NCBI GenBank assembly: GCA_001247695.2
Contig: LGRX02035189.1
Location: 1 to 27,783 of the forward strand
Direction: 5' to 3'
Length of the DNA: 27,783 bases
Source: Cymbomonas tetramitiformis
Taxonomy: Eukaryota; Chlorophyta; Pyramimonadophyceae; Pyramimonadales; Pyramimonadaceae
Of this stretch, positions 19,905-27,783 are shown in pieces. The notes beneath the pieces were generated by a model that did not search any database, was not told where the DNA came from, and saw only the letters and a program-made list of their open reading frames with translations. A program made the translations under genes and the position numbers. The stretch's first letter is position 1. Every line of letters begins with the position of its first letter.

Positions 19905-20880
19905 GAGGATACGCCAGCCGAGTCTAGCCCACCAAAATCCCGATGGAGGAGAGAAGCATGCAGGAACAGGCAAGGCCGTGATAAGACACCGCACACTGAA
20001 CGGCATGAGGCCCGCCAACCCACCATTATCCCAGTGGATGTGAGAAGCATTCAGGAACAGTGCAAGGCCGTGACAAGATCCCATCAACACCAACAAATCA
20101 CAAAGCAAATGCAAAGCACCATGGATGATGGTATGTGCCGATCATTGCCAAACACAAATGTTGGTTCCAGGGTGTCTAGGTAAATGAACCCTGCTGGCAC
20201 GCCTCCCCGCGGCTGTCGGTCGATGGATGGAAAAGTGTTGGTGACTGTAGTGAAACCATTGAACAGAGAACGGAAGCAGCAACCAAAAGCGGGTTCCGAG
20301 GTGCTCCCCACAAGGAACAAGGCAGGACACCGAGTGTGGCTGTCACGACACCCCGCGTCTCCTCGCAACAGAACCAGACTAGTCTGCTCCATTCCTCAAG
20401 ACTTAGTACCCGCCAGAAAGGTATACCGTGGGGACAAGCATATCCCAACATCTGATAGCAGGATAAGCCACACACTGAATGGCATGCCCTCCACCGACAA
20501 AAGCCAGTCCACCTTCATCCCAGTGGATGTGACAACTATTCAAGAACTTTACAGCTGTACATCAGACAAATGGAATCTACCCAAACAGGGCGGGGCTGTG
20601 CCAAGATACCACCGACACATACACCTCTAAACAAATGCAAAGCAGCATAGAGAGATGGATGAATGTACCAATCACCGCCAAACACGCGAGATTGCGCAAC
20701 TTCGCGCAACCCTGCATGCTGAATCCCGGGTATCGGAGGAAGCGATTCCTGCCGGCATGCCCCCCGGTGGCTTGACAGTCGATGAATGGAACTTGTTGGT
20801 CGATGAATTCAAAACAGTGGACAGATAATGGAAGATGCACGCAAGTATAAACCAGAAGCGGGCACCGAGGCACTCCCCGC
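19905..20880. repeat. dispersed R2 repeats, several diverged tandem copies
   Basis: The phrases catgaggcccgccaaccca, cagtggatgtgagaagca, and gatcattgccaaacac recur at about 19905, 20005 and 20480, along with the gtcgatggatgg block at 20217 and 20777. Copies are 80-90 percent alike by eye. Open frames on both strands are low-complexity and unlike known proteins. Confidence 0.75.
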
Positions 20881-20890
20881 AGAGGATAAG

Positions 20891-21100
20891 CACACACACA
20901 CACACACTGAATCCTTTGATCCCCGGCGTGGGTACATAGTGCAGTCTCCTGTGGCTACGGGGTGCCAAAGGATTCGCAAGGATAAGCATACACACACACA
21001 CACACACTGAATCCTTTGATCTCCGTTGTGGGTACATAGCGCAACCGATATTCTGTGGTTACGTGGTGCCAATGGAATCGGTCCAAGGATAAGCCACACA
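20891..21100 (-). repeat. dispersed hairpin repeat (R1), two reverse copies with CA tracts
   Basis: Cores at 20909-20975 and 21009-21079, each preceded by a CA microsatellite and followed by aaggataag. The first has well-matched arms; the second is diverged. Together they form a tandem of about 100-bp units. Confidence 0.85.
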
Positions 21101-21367
21101 CACATCTGAGTTAAAAAAACAGAAAGTGCGGGGTAGCTGGGAGCTCATCCAGCTTTGCACTGCAGGGCTGTCATGGATTTATTCCATGTCGGTGCTCGAG
21201 CCTAGGCGAGGCACAGTCAAATAAAGCAGAGGGGAAACCCAGCCGCGGTGCGCGCTCCAGCGAGGTTTCCCCTGCTTGTCCTGGGCACCCCAGAAAAACG
21301 ACCTACTACCGCCGGCGTGGATATCTGATGGGAAAATATCTGACACATGCGGGCGCACATGCCCACT

Positions 21368-21438
21368 GAATCCTTTGGTCCCAGATGTGGGTACATAGTG
21401 CAGCCGACATTCTGTGGCTATCTGGTGCCAGAGGAATC
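21368..21438 (-). repeat. dispersed hairpin repeat (R1), variant core
   Basis: Arms read gaatcctttggtcccagat and atctggtgccagaggaatc. The inner stem is CCAGAT with ATCTGG instead of CCCCG with CGGGG, so pairing is kept. Confidence 0.8.
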
Positions 21439-21584
21439 GGTCCAAGGATAACCAGCACACCTAACCTTGCTTGCCTATCTTAATGGCGGGCGTGCGAAGC
21501 TCCGCTTGATCGCGGCCCTCCAAATAGAGCACATCTCTTAGCGTGCCTATCATCACTGGCGGAGACGCGTGCTTCAGGTTCCTC

Positions 21585-21780
21585 GTCGGAGCGCGCAGGC
21601 AGGGCCGTGAGCCCGAGCTTCCTCGTTTTCCTCCAATGGTCGGAGCGCGCAGGCAGGGCCGTGAGCCCGAGCTTCCTCGTTTTCCTCCAATGGTCGGAGC
21701 GCGCAGGCAGGGCCGCGAGCCTGAGCTTCCTCGTTTTCCTCCAATGGTCGGAGCGCGCACTTCAGCTCCCTCGATGTCAT
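21585..21780. repeat. 54-bp tandem array, three copies and a partial
   Basis: gtcggagcgcgcaggc starts at 21585, 21639, 21693 and (partial) 21747. The period is 18 codons, so several frames stay open on both strands and give 18-residue repeats. I do not regard these as proven genes. 21781-22390 around it shows nothing else I recognise. Confidence 0.88.
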
Positions 21781-22389
21781 TTTCTCAGAGCGATGCGGCT
21801 TGGTACGCTTTTATTCAATGGAAGAGCCATCCTCCAGCCTGATCGAGTTTCATCCAACGGCAGCGATCCAACTCTAACGCTAAGGGAGCACCGCTCATGT
21901 GCCTTCCATGCCCCGGGAAACGCACCTCAGATAAGCTACCCTTGCTTGCGGGGACGCCGCTGTCCGGAGCTGGAGCAACTTGATTGGCTGCTGTCTGAAA
22001 CATCTGCATTCCTCATTCACCCAGAGCACACGCCCCCGCCACCTTGAGCACAACTCACGGAGGCGTACGCGGCCCTCTCACATGCATAGCGGGCGCTTAG
22101 CTTCGCTCCGCCAAAAGTTGAGTGCACCGTAAGCTCTATGCCATGCACTCGGGGTGCACGGTGTATCCTGGCCGTCGATCAAAACCCATTGAGCCCAAAT
22201 GCATATACTTTGCACCCCCAACGCTGCCTGTCCATGCCCAATACAGGGACGCCGCCTGACAAAGAGTCATTCAGTCCTGCATGACGCTCTGAGAACTCCT
22301 TTTCCTCAGAGTTGTGAAGCTCTGCATCGAGAGCTGCGCAGACTCGCCGACAGAGACACAAGTGGACACACAGACACAGGCACAGACAC

Positions 22390-22525
22390 AGGGGTCCCAT
22401 GCTTCACTAGTGAGCTCCGGAGAGTCCGGATAAGTGTCCCGAAGTGTGTGCTGAATCCTTTGATCCCCGGCGTGGGTACATAGTGCAGCCGATCTTCTGC
22501 GGCTACGGTGTGCCAAAGGAGTCGG
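22390..22525 (-). repeat. dispersed hairpin repeat (R1), reverse copy with tail
   Basis: Tail (tcccatgcttcactagtgag) then core 22453-22523. It is followed by a CA-type tract (gacacaggcacaggcacagac) and an R2 copy at 22575-22860. Confidence 0.85.
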
Positions 22526-22574
22526 TCCAAGGATAAGGACACAGGCACAGGCACAGACAAACAGGCAGATAGAC

Positions 22575-22860
22575 ATACACCCGTCGACGAAAGCCAGCCC
22601 GCCATCATCCCAGTGGATGTCAGCAGCACTCAGGAACAGGGCGGAGCCGTAACAAGATACCACCTACTTCAACACATCTCAAACTGAATGCATGGCAGCA
22701 TGGATGATAGTATGCGCCGATCATTGCCAAGCATGTGATATCGCATGTTAGTGTCCGGGGAGCGGAGTGAGCGAACTCTGCTGGCATGCTCCCTGGTGGC
22801 TCATGGTCGATGGATGGGACCCGTTGGTCGATGAATGCAAACCAATGGACAGACACTGGA
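22575..22860. repeat. dispersed R2 repeat, partial copy
   Basis: Starts cgaaagccagcccgccatc and ends near gaccaatggacagaca. Same order of phrases as the copy at 22906. Confidence 0.75.
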
Positions 22861-22905
22861 AGATTCGTGAAAGCAGCACAGCCAGATACACAGACACACA
22901 CACAC

Positions 22906-23720
22906 ACTGAACGGCATGAGATCGGCCAACAAAAGCCAGCCCATCATCATCCCAGTGGATGTGAAAAGCAAATCAAGAGCAGGGCGGGGCCGTGACAAGA
23001 TACCACAAACTCATACATATTCCCAACCCAGATGCAAGGCAGCATGGAAGGATGATACGATGTGACCGATCATCGCCCAACAATTGTTGGTCTCTGGGTA
23101 ACGGAGTAAGCGGACCCTGCTGGCATGCCCCCCAGTGGCTCCCGGTCGATGGATGGGACCTGTTGGTCCATGGTTATGTCATGAATGCAGTCACACCACA
23201 CAGCATGGACACCCCATGTCAAAAAAAGGAAACATGCGGGCACCTAAGTGCTCCCCACAAAATTCAAGGGAGAACACAGAAGTTGTACATCACCACCTTC
23301 TGCCTCTCCTCGCAGCACGATAGACACACACACACACACACACACAGCAGTGCGCCGGCAGGACAGCCGCAGAAGGGCTCAGCTGGCCCAGTGAGGCTCA
23401 GGGAGCAGAGAGGTGGTCTTGCGCGTGGGCTTGGTGGTGGAGATATGGCTCGCGCAGCTCGGGGGGCAGGGATGAACCGGCTTCAGGCACAAGGTGGCAG
23501 TGCGCTGGCGGTGCAGATGCAGAGGGGCTCGGGTGGCTCAGCGAGGCTTAGGGGGTCCCATTCTTCACTAGTGAGCTCCGGAGAATCCGGATGAGTGTCC
23601 CGAAGTGTGTGCTGAATCCTTTGATCCCCGGCGTGGGTACATAGTGCAGTCTCCTGTGGCTTCGGGGTGCCAAAGGATTCGCAAGGATAAGCATACACAC
23701 ACACACACAGGATACGCCAC
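22906..23720. repeat. composite repeat: R2, CA tract, R3, R1, CA tract
   Basis: The fullest copy of the composite. R2 runs from 22906 to about 23320, a CA tract to about 23346, R3 from about 23347 to 23555, R1 tail and core from 23556 to 23680 (core 23614-23680), and a closing CA tract to about 23710. Parts of this series recur through the window in both orientations. Confidence 0.8.
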
Positions 23721-23788
23721 ATAAACACAGACACACAGACCGAGCCAAGAGACCGCCGCACAGGCCAGCCGAGGCAGTAGAAACTTAC

Positions 23789-23905
23789 AGAGTTGCGCTC
23801 CTCATCTTCAAAATCCTCCTCGTCTCCGCGGTTGCGGTATTCTTCAATGTTCAATTTGTTTCGGCGCCATATTCCGTAGCTCACGCCTAATGTCACTGGT
23901 CCCAC
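23789..23905 (-). CDS. orphan exon with basic juxtamembrane and acidic tail
   Basis: A 117-bp, 39-codon open stretch with a strong acceptor (gtatttggcag) and a perfect donor (GTAAGT). It reads VGPVTLGVSYGIWRRNK, then NIEEYRNRGDEEDFEDEE. A short hydrophobic lead, a basic stop-transfer-like cluster and an acidic run look like the cytosolic side of a single membrane span. It could be a 3' exon of the proline-rich or YCF48-like gene upstream on the same strand, but I cannot follow the join. Confidence 0.55.
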
Positions 23906-24099
23906 CTGCCAAATACTCCCCCGGTCCTCTCAGCTCCTGTCGGCTATTTTCAGCCTGCTCTCTCCAATAGCTATGCTTCCCCCTCTGCATCCAACATGGC
24001 GCTAGCTCCCATTACAAAGGCTTCAGCCATCACAATTGTCCAATGAGATGGCACGTACCGTAACGCATACAATGATATAAATCAGTGTCATGTCATTTT

Positions 24100-24590
24100 C
24101 TTTTGGAGGCTCCGGGGGAAATGAAGGCAGAGGAGGGGGGGAGGAAGGTGGGGGAGGTGGAGAAGGGGGTGGAGGAGGAGGGGAAGGTGGTGGGGGCGGT
24201 GGGGGTGATGGTGGTGGTGGAGGAGGTGGTGAGGGGGTGGTGAGGTGGCGGAGGTGGCGGTGATGGTGGTGGGGGTGGAGCGGCGAAGGCGGCAGGCGGT
24301 GGAGGTGGGGGTGAAGGTGGAGGTGGAGGAGTGGCAGCGGGGGTGGAGGTGGGGGAGGTGGTGGTGGAGGGCTGGGCGGCGGTGGGGAGGTGGACTAGGT
24401 GGAGGTGGTGGGCTAGGTGGGGGAGGTGGACTTGGTGGCGGAGGTGGCGGTGGTGGAGAGGGAGGAGGGGGGCAAGGAGGAGGGGCTTGGTCTTGTATGG
24501 AATTGATATAGCGGAGGGGGTGCCGGCGGGGGATGGGGGTGATGGCGGAGGTGATGGTGGCGGTGGGGCGGCGGCCGGCGGTGGAGAGGG
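24100..24590 (-). CDS. proline-rich (SPPPP-type) coding stretch or GGN-rich low-complexity DNA
   Basis: The plus strand is almost only G, T and A in GGN-like repeats. Read on the minus strand, 24489 down to about 24385 gives long proline runs broken by single Ser (SPPPPPSPPPPP style), and after a change of register the next 200 bases give the same pattern again. Such stretches are typical of extracellular matrix and surface proteins of green algae. Exon ends are not resolved, and the frame change means that either an intron lies inside, the gene is broken, or the DNA is simply a G-rich minisatellite. The G runs could also form quadruplexes. Confidence 0.45.
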
Positions 24591-24751
24591 CTACTCACAT
24601 ACCGCCTGCTTCACACCCGTATATCTAAGAAAAATCAACAGGCCCGACCAAACAAGTGCGAATGACTTCTGCGTGCGCACATCACGGCAAGCAGCCCACA
24701 TGCGCCCCACACCCTTTTTGCCACAGAACAGCTGCGAGCCCCGGGCACGCG

Positions 24752-25622
24752 CCCCATTCCCGAGCCAGGGCGCGCGGGATGACCTTCATCAGCAACCCAG
24801 GACGCCTCAGTGTCAATGCCCCATTCCCGAGCCAGGGCGCGCGGGATGACCTTCATCAGCGACCCAAGACTCCTCAGTGTCAATGCCCCATTCCCGAGCC
24901 AGGGCGCGCGGGGATGACCTTCATCAGCGACCCAGGACGCCTCAGTGGCAATGCCCCATTCCCGAGCCAGGGCGCGCGGGATGACCTTCATCAGCGACCC
25001 AGGACTCCTCAGTGTCAATGCCCCATTCCCGAGCCAGGGCGCGCGGAATGATCTTCATCAGCGACCCAGGACTCCTCAGTGTCAATGCCCCATTCCCGAG
25101 CCAGAGCGCGCGGGATGACCCTTCATCAGCGACCCAGGACTCCTCAGTGTCAATGCCCCATTCCCGAGCCAGGGCGCGCGGGATGACCTTCATCAGCGAC
25201 CCAGGACTCCTCAGTGTCAATGCCCCATTCCCGAGCCAGGGCGCGCGGGGATGACCTTCATCAGCGCCCCAGGACTCCTCAGTGTCAAGGCCCCATTCCC
25301 GAGCCAGGGCGCGCGGGATGACCTTCATCAGCGACCTAGGACGCCTCGGTGTCAATGCCCCATTCCCGAGCCAGGCGCGCGGGATGACCGTCATCAGCGA
25401 CCCAGGACTCCTCAGTGTCAATGCCCCATTCCGAGCCAGGGCGCGGGATGACCTTCATCAGCGACCCAGGACTCCTCAGTGTCAATGCCCCATTCCCGAG
25501 CCAGGGGCGCGCGGGATGACCTTCATCAGCGACCCAGGACTCCTCAGTGTCAATGCAACATTCCCGAGCCAGGGCACGCGGGATGACCTTCATCAGCGAC
25601 CCAGGACTCCTCAGTGTCAATG
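24752..25622. repeat. 67-bp tandem array, thirteen copies
   Basis: The unit begins ccccattcccgagccagggc and ends cctcagtgtcaatg. The first units start at 24752 and 24819, and thirteen times 67 fits the whole block with small indels. 67 is not a multiple of three, so it is not a protein repeat. It ends 67 bp before the stop codon of the YCF48-like gene on the opposite strand. Confidence 0.93.
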
Positions 25623-25688
25623 CCCCTCTAGATTCTATCTGAATCCCCGGTCCCTTCTTGCAAGCCCACTCTGCATCACGGCTGCTCG

Positions 25689-26005
25689 TTACGAGCTCGC
25701 CATGGAATCGGACTCTCCCGGCTTAAAGCAGCGCGGTGAAGCGTAGGGGCGCAGGGTGGCAAACTGACTAGCACCGCTGGGGGCTGGAGTGAGGCCGCAC
25801 CACAGCGTGCCCTGGCTGCCAAACGCGAGAGGATACTCGCCCGGCCACACGCGGACCGAATACAGCGTTCCGCCCGTAGTCGAGCTCTCCTGCTCCAGGT
25901 GCCACGAGCTCCCCGCGTCACTGGAATGGCAGATACTGCCGTCACTCGCCGCTGTCCATAAACCAAGATGCTCCAGGTCCACAGCAATCCCGCGAATATC
26001 CGCTC
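25689..26005 (-). CDS. YCF48-like repeat protein, exon 4 (last recognisable)
   Basis: The acceptor ttgtggcacag gives phase 1. It reads GADIRGIAV, then LWTAASDGSICHSSDAGSSW, a YCF48 or BNR-type repeat in which xxDGxIxxSxDxGxSW is the signature. A further half repeat (YSVRVW, then AFGSQGTLW) follows. The frame stays open to TAA at 25689-25691, but the last 35 or so residues do not look like the family. A donor near 25799 (after CTGTG, GTGCGG) would instead send the transcript on to exons further left. The 3' limit is therefore uncertain. Confidence 0.75.
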
Positions 26006-26201
26006 CTGTGCCACAAACACCCACAATGCCCTCACTAGGTGCTGCAATAGTGCGGGAGTACACGCGCCCTCACTGGCTGTTGCAACAGTGCCACATGAGA
26101 GCCTGCGAATTGCCTTGTGCCAGAGGAGACAGCGGCTCCCAACAGCAGGCTCCCTTCACAGGTGCGGCCCGAGGGATGGGTTTCTGCACACGTGGGCGCA
26201 C

Positions 26202-26264
26202 CTGTCGAGCAGCCCACCTGCGCCACCCACTCCTCTCCTCCATCATTTGTGTGCATCACCGTTC
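26202..26264 (-). CDS. YCF48-like repeat protein, exon 3
   Basis: 63 bp between acceptor ggggctggcag and donor GTGCGC, phase 1 at both ends. It reads TVMHTNDGGEEWVAQ, the core of a YCF48-like repeat (T-x-DGG-x-x-W). Introns of 177 bp (26265-26441) and 196 bp (26006-26201) flank it. Confidence 0.8.
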
Positions 26265-26441
26265 CTGCCAGCCCCGCACGCCTCGCCTCCCCCCGGTCTT
26301 GACGCAGTCTGGGCCGGTGACCACACTCGTCTCTCAAGGCGCCGGGCCGTCATTGCTGACAGAAGCACAGCATGGCGCACGTCTCGCCAGCTGGGGCAAT
26401 GCGTCGCATGGGCAGGCAAAGCTTGTATGAGCTCAGCTCAC

Positions 26442-26594
26442 CTTCCTCTCCCACAGCCCAGCCCGTCGTCCTGTTGTGGAAACGCACGTCGAACAGAGGG
26501 ACGCCTTGACCGGACTCAACCGTGGTGGAGTATGTCCAAGTGCTGCCCCCATCCACCGTCAAGAGGACCACGCTGCCGCCTCCGACCACATAGC
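26442..26594 (-). CDS. YCF48-like repeat protein, exon 2
   Basis: 153 bp, phase 1 at both ends, acceptor gtggggagggcag and donor GTGAGC. Reads YVVGGGSVVLLTVDGGSTW, then LFDVRFHNRTTGWAVGEEG, a complete YCF48-like repeat with its GWAVG strand. Joining to exon 1 gives DVDTG-YVVGGG, and to exon 3 GEEG-TVMHT, both matching the family pattern. Confidence 0.87.
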
Positions 26595-27522
26595 CTGCCC
26601 TCCCCACAACCAGCCGCAACAGCAGAGTTACTTCAGTCTGAGGTGCCCGACGGCGGGCCAGTACAGCACTTTCTGAGACTGATGGACAAAGCTGGTCAGC
26701 CTCTGTGCCAGAAACACCCTACGGGGTTGCAGATGAACTTGTGCCACGTGGCTCACAGGGCCACATGCTCTGAGTAAGGGACCTGAAACCCTATCAGCGT
26801 GGCAGCCAAGCCTTGCGCCTCCATTTAGGGGCGCCTCTCTCCCACAGTCAAGCCTTGCGCCTCCATTTAGGGGCGTGTCTCTCCCACAATCAAGCCCTAC
26901 ACCTTCATCTAGGGGCGTCTCTCTCCCTACACAGTCAAGCCTTGCGCCTCCATCTAGGAGTGTGTCTCTCCCACAGTCAAGCCCCACACCTCCGCCTAGG
27001 GGCGTGTCTCTCCCAGAGTCAAGCCCCACACCTCCGCCTAGGGGCGTGTCTCTCCCAGAGTCAAGCCTTGCGCCTCCATTTAGGGGCGTGTCTCTTCCCA
27101 CAGTCAAGCCTTGCGCTTCCGCCTAGGGGCGTGTCTCTCCCAGAGTCAAGCCTTACACCTTCATCTAGGGGCGCCTCTCTCCCACAAGCCCAGGCGTGAG
27201 CATGCATGTCTGGGCATATGCTTGTGTTGATTTCAAGATTGGTACCCTCGATGCTGATTGCACATAGAAGAACTCCAACTGGGATCCACTCAATTGCGGC
27301 GCCGCGGGGATCGCCGGCTTTAGCATACCTTCGGGACACCTTTTCAGATTCTACGGAGGGATGTGGAGTTAGCGACCGCTTCGTGCGCACCCAAACATAG
27401 CCTAAGTCAGTTGAGCCCTACAGAGGCACTGCGCACGCACGAGCTGTCTAGCGAGGGCAGAGGCATCACCTCCTGCAGAGTCGATGGCCACTGTTCTAGA
27501 GGCTCATGACTGCGAAACTCAC
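26595..27522 (-). other. intron 1 of the YCF48-like gene, with minisatellite
   Basis: 928 bp from GTGAGT to GGGCAG. Most of it is the 42-bp repeat at 26806-27187. Confidence 0.8.
26806..27187. repeat. 42-bp minisatellite, about nine copies
   Basis: The unit contains caagccttgcgcctcc, aggggcgtgtctctccca. Because 42 is divisible by three, long frames stay open on both strands, but the array is inside an intron. Two unit types alternate (cttgcgcctcc and ccacacctccgcc). Confidence 0.9.
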
Positions 27523-27664
27523 CTGTATCTACATCCGGGAAGTGGATCGCATTTAGATCCACGGTCACATGCGTATTAATGGGCTCCCAGGTGGCCCCAG
27601 CATCCTCCGTGCGAAGCAGAGTGCCCCTCACCCCGGCAACAAACGCCTTCCCAGGCTCCACCAC
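27523..27664 (-). CDS. YCF48-like repeat protein, exon 1 of those in the window
   Basis: 142 bp, acceptor gagtctattcag and perfect donor GTGAGT. Reads VVEPGKAFVAGVRGTLLRTE, then DAGATWEP and LNAIHFPDVDTG: a full YCF48-like repeat. YCF48/HCF136 repeats form beta-propellers; HCF136 itself assists photosystem II assembly in the thylakoid lumen, but many algal relatives are larger proteins of unknown role, so I do not call this HCF136. More 5' exons must lie beyond the window, since no start or signal peptide is seen. Confidence 0.87.
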
Positions 27665-27705
27665 CTGAATAGACTCATGCCCAACCGCTCAGTCTCTCCC
27701 TCCAG

Positions 27706-27783
27706 ACTCAACACGCAGGACAAGGGGCTCTCCAGGTCCCAACACGCAGGGCAAAGGGGCTCTCCAGGTCCCAACACGCAGGC
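27706..27783. repeat. about 34-bp minisatellite, cut by window end
   Basis: Units with caacacgcagggcaaaggggctctccaggtcc in two blocks, at least two copies visible. It is presumably in the next upstream intron of the YCF48-like gene. Confidence 0.75.

Noticed and set aside
19562..19906. 114-codon open frame on the plus strand
   Set aside because: Part of it reads protein-like, but there is no recognised domain, no supporting exon nearby, and it ends in a repeat.
26628..27199. Long frames over the 42-bp array on both strands, with 14-residue repeats
   Set aside because: The period is divisible by three, so the frames stay open automatically. The array lies in a well-defined intron.

Overview
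The window is nuclear DNA of a eukaryote. Its genes have GT-AG introns, it is full of microsatellites, minisatellites and DNA transposons, it has one 20-base assembly gap (15259-15278), and there is no operon-like packing. A minus-strand gene of YCF48/HCF136-like repeats and a neighbouring proline-rich stretch coding for SPPPP-type repeats suggest a microalga, most likely green. My best guess is a prasinophyte such as Cymbomonas. That is an inference, not an identification.

Layout. 1-1569: no gene seen, one short tandem duplication. 1570-3537 (-): intact single-exon gene for a 655-residue protein with an N-terminal WW-like domain and four membrane spans. 3538-4989: intergenic, between divergent genes. 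4990-18240 (+): one split gene for an inward-rectifier (Kir/IRK) potassium channel. I rebuilt it from three exons (4990-5781, 10596-11306, 17746-18240). Both junctions are in phase 0 and the predicted protein has about 665 residues. Intron 1 (4.8 kb) holds a 56-bp tandem array, dispersed hairpin repeats, a 291-bp MITE and a 1416-bp hAT element; the last two have perfect 8-bp target duplications. Intron 2 (6.4 kb) holds an 80-bp palindrome, a 1.5-kb foldback element with an inner 185-bp array, and a 1.6-kb duplicated block on either side of the gap. 18241-23720: mostly dispersed composite repeats, each CA microsatellite plus one of several cores, with no convincing gene. 23789-24590 (-): a well-bounded exon and a proline-rich coding stretch. 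24752-25622: thirteen copies of a 67-bp repeat. 25689-27664 (-): four exons of a YCF48-like repeat gene, open at its 5' side. 27700 to the end: another minisatellite.

The left part is of balanced to AT-leaning base composition and the right part is GC-rich. GC-rich repeats of the right-hand type occur inside the Kir introns in the opposite orientation. The main results are the split Kir gene with a large insertion in its cytosolic domain, the hAT element with directly repeated subterminal palindrome arrays, the foldback element, a dispersed hairpin family with apparent compensatory changes, and a YCF48-like gene whose three introns all split a glycine codon in phase 1.
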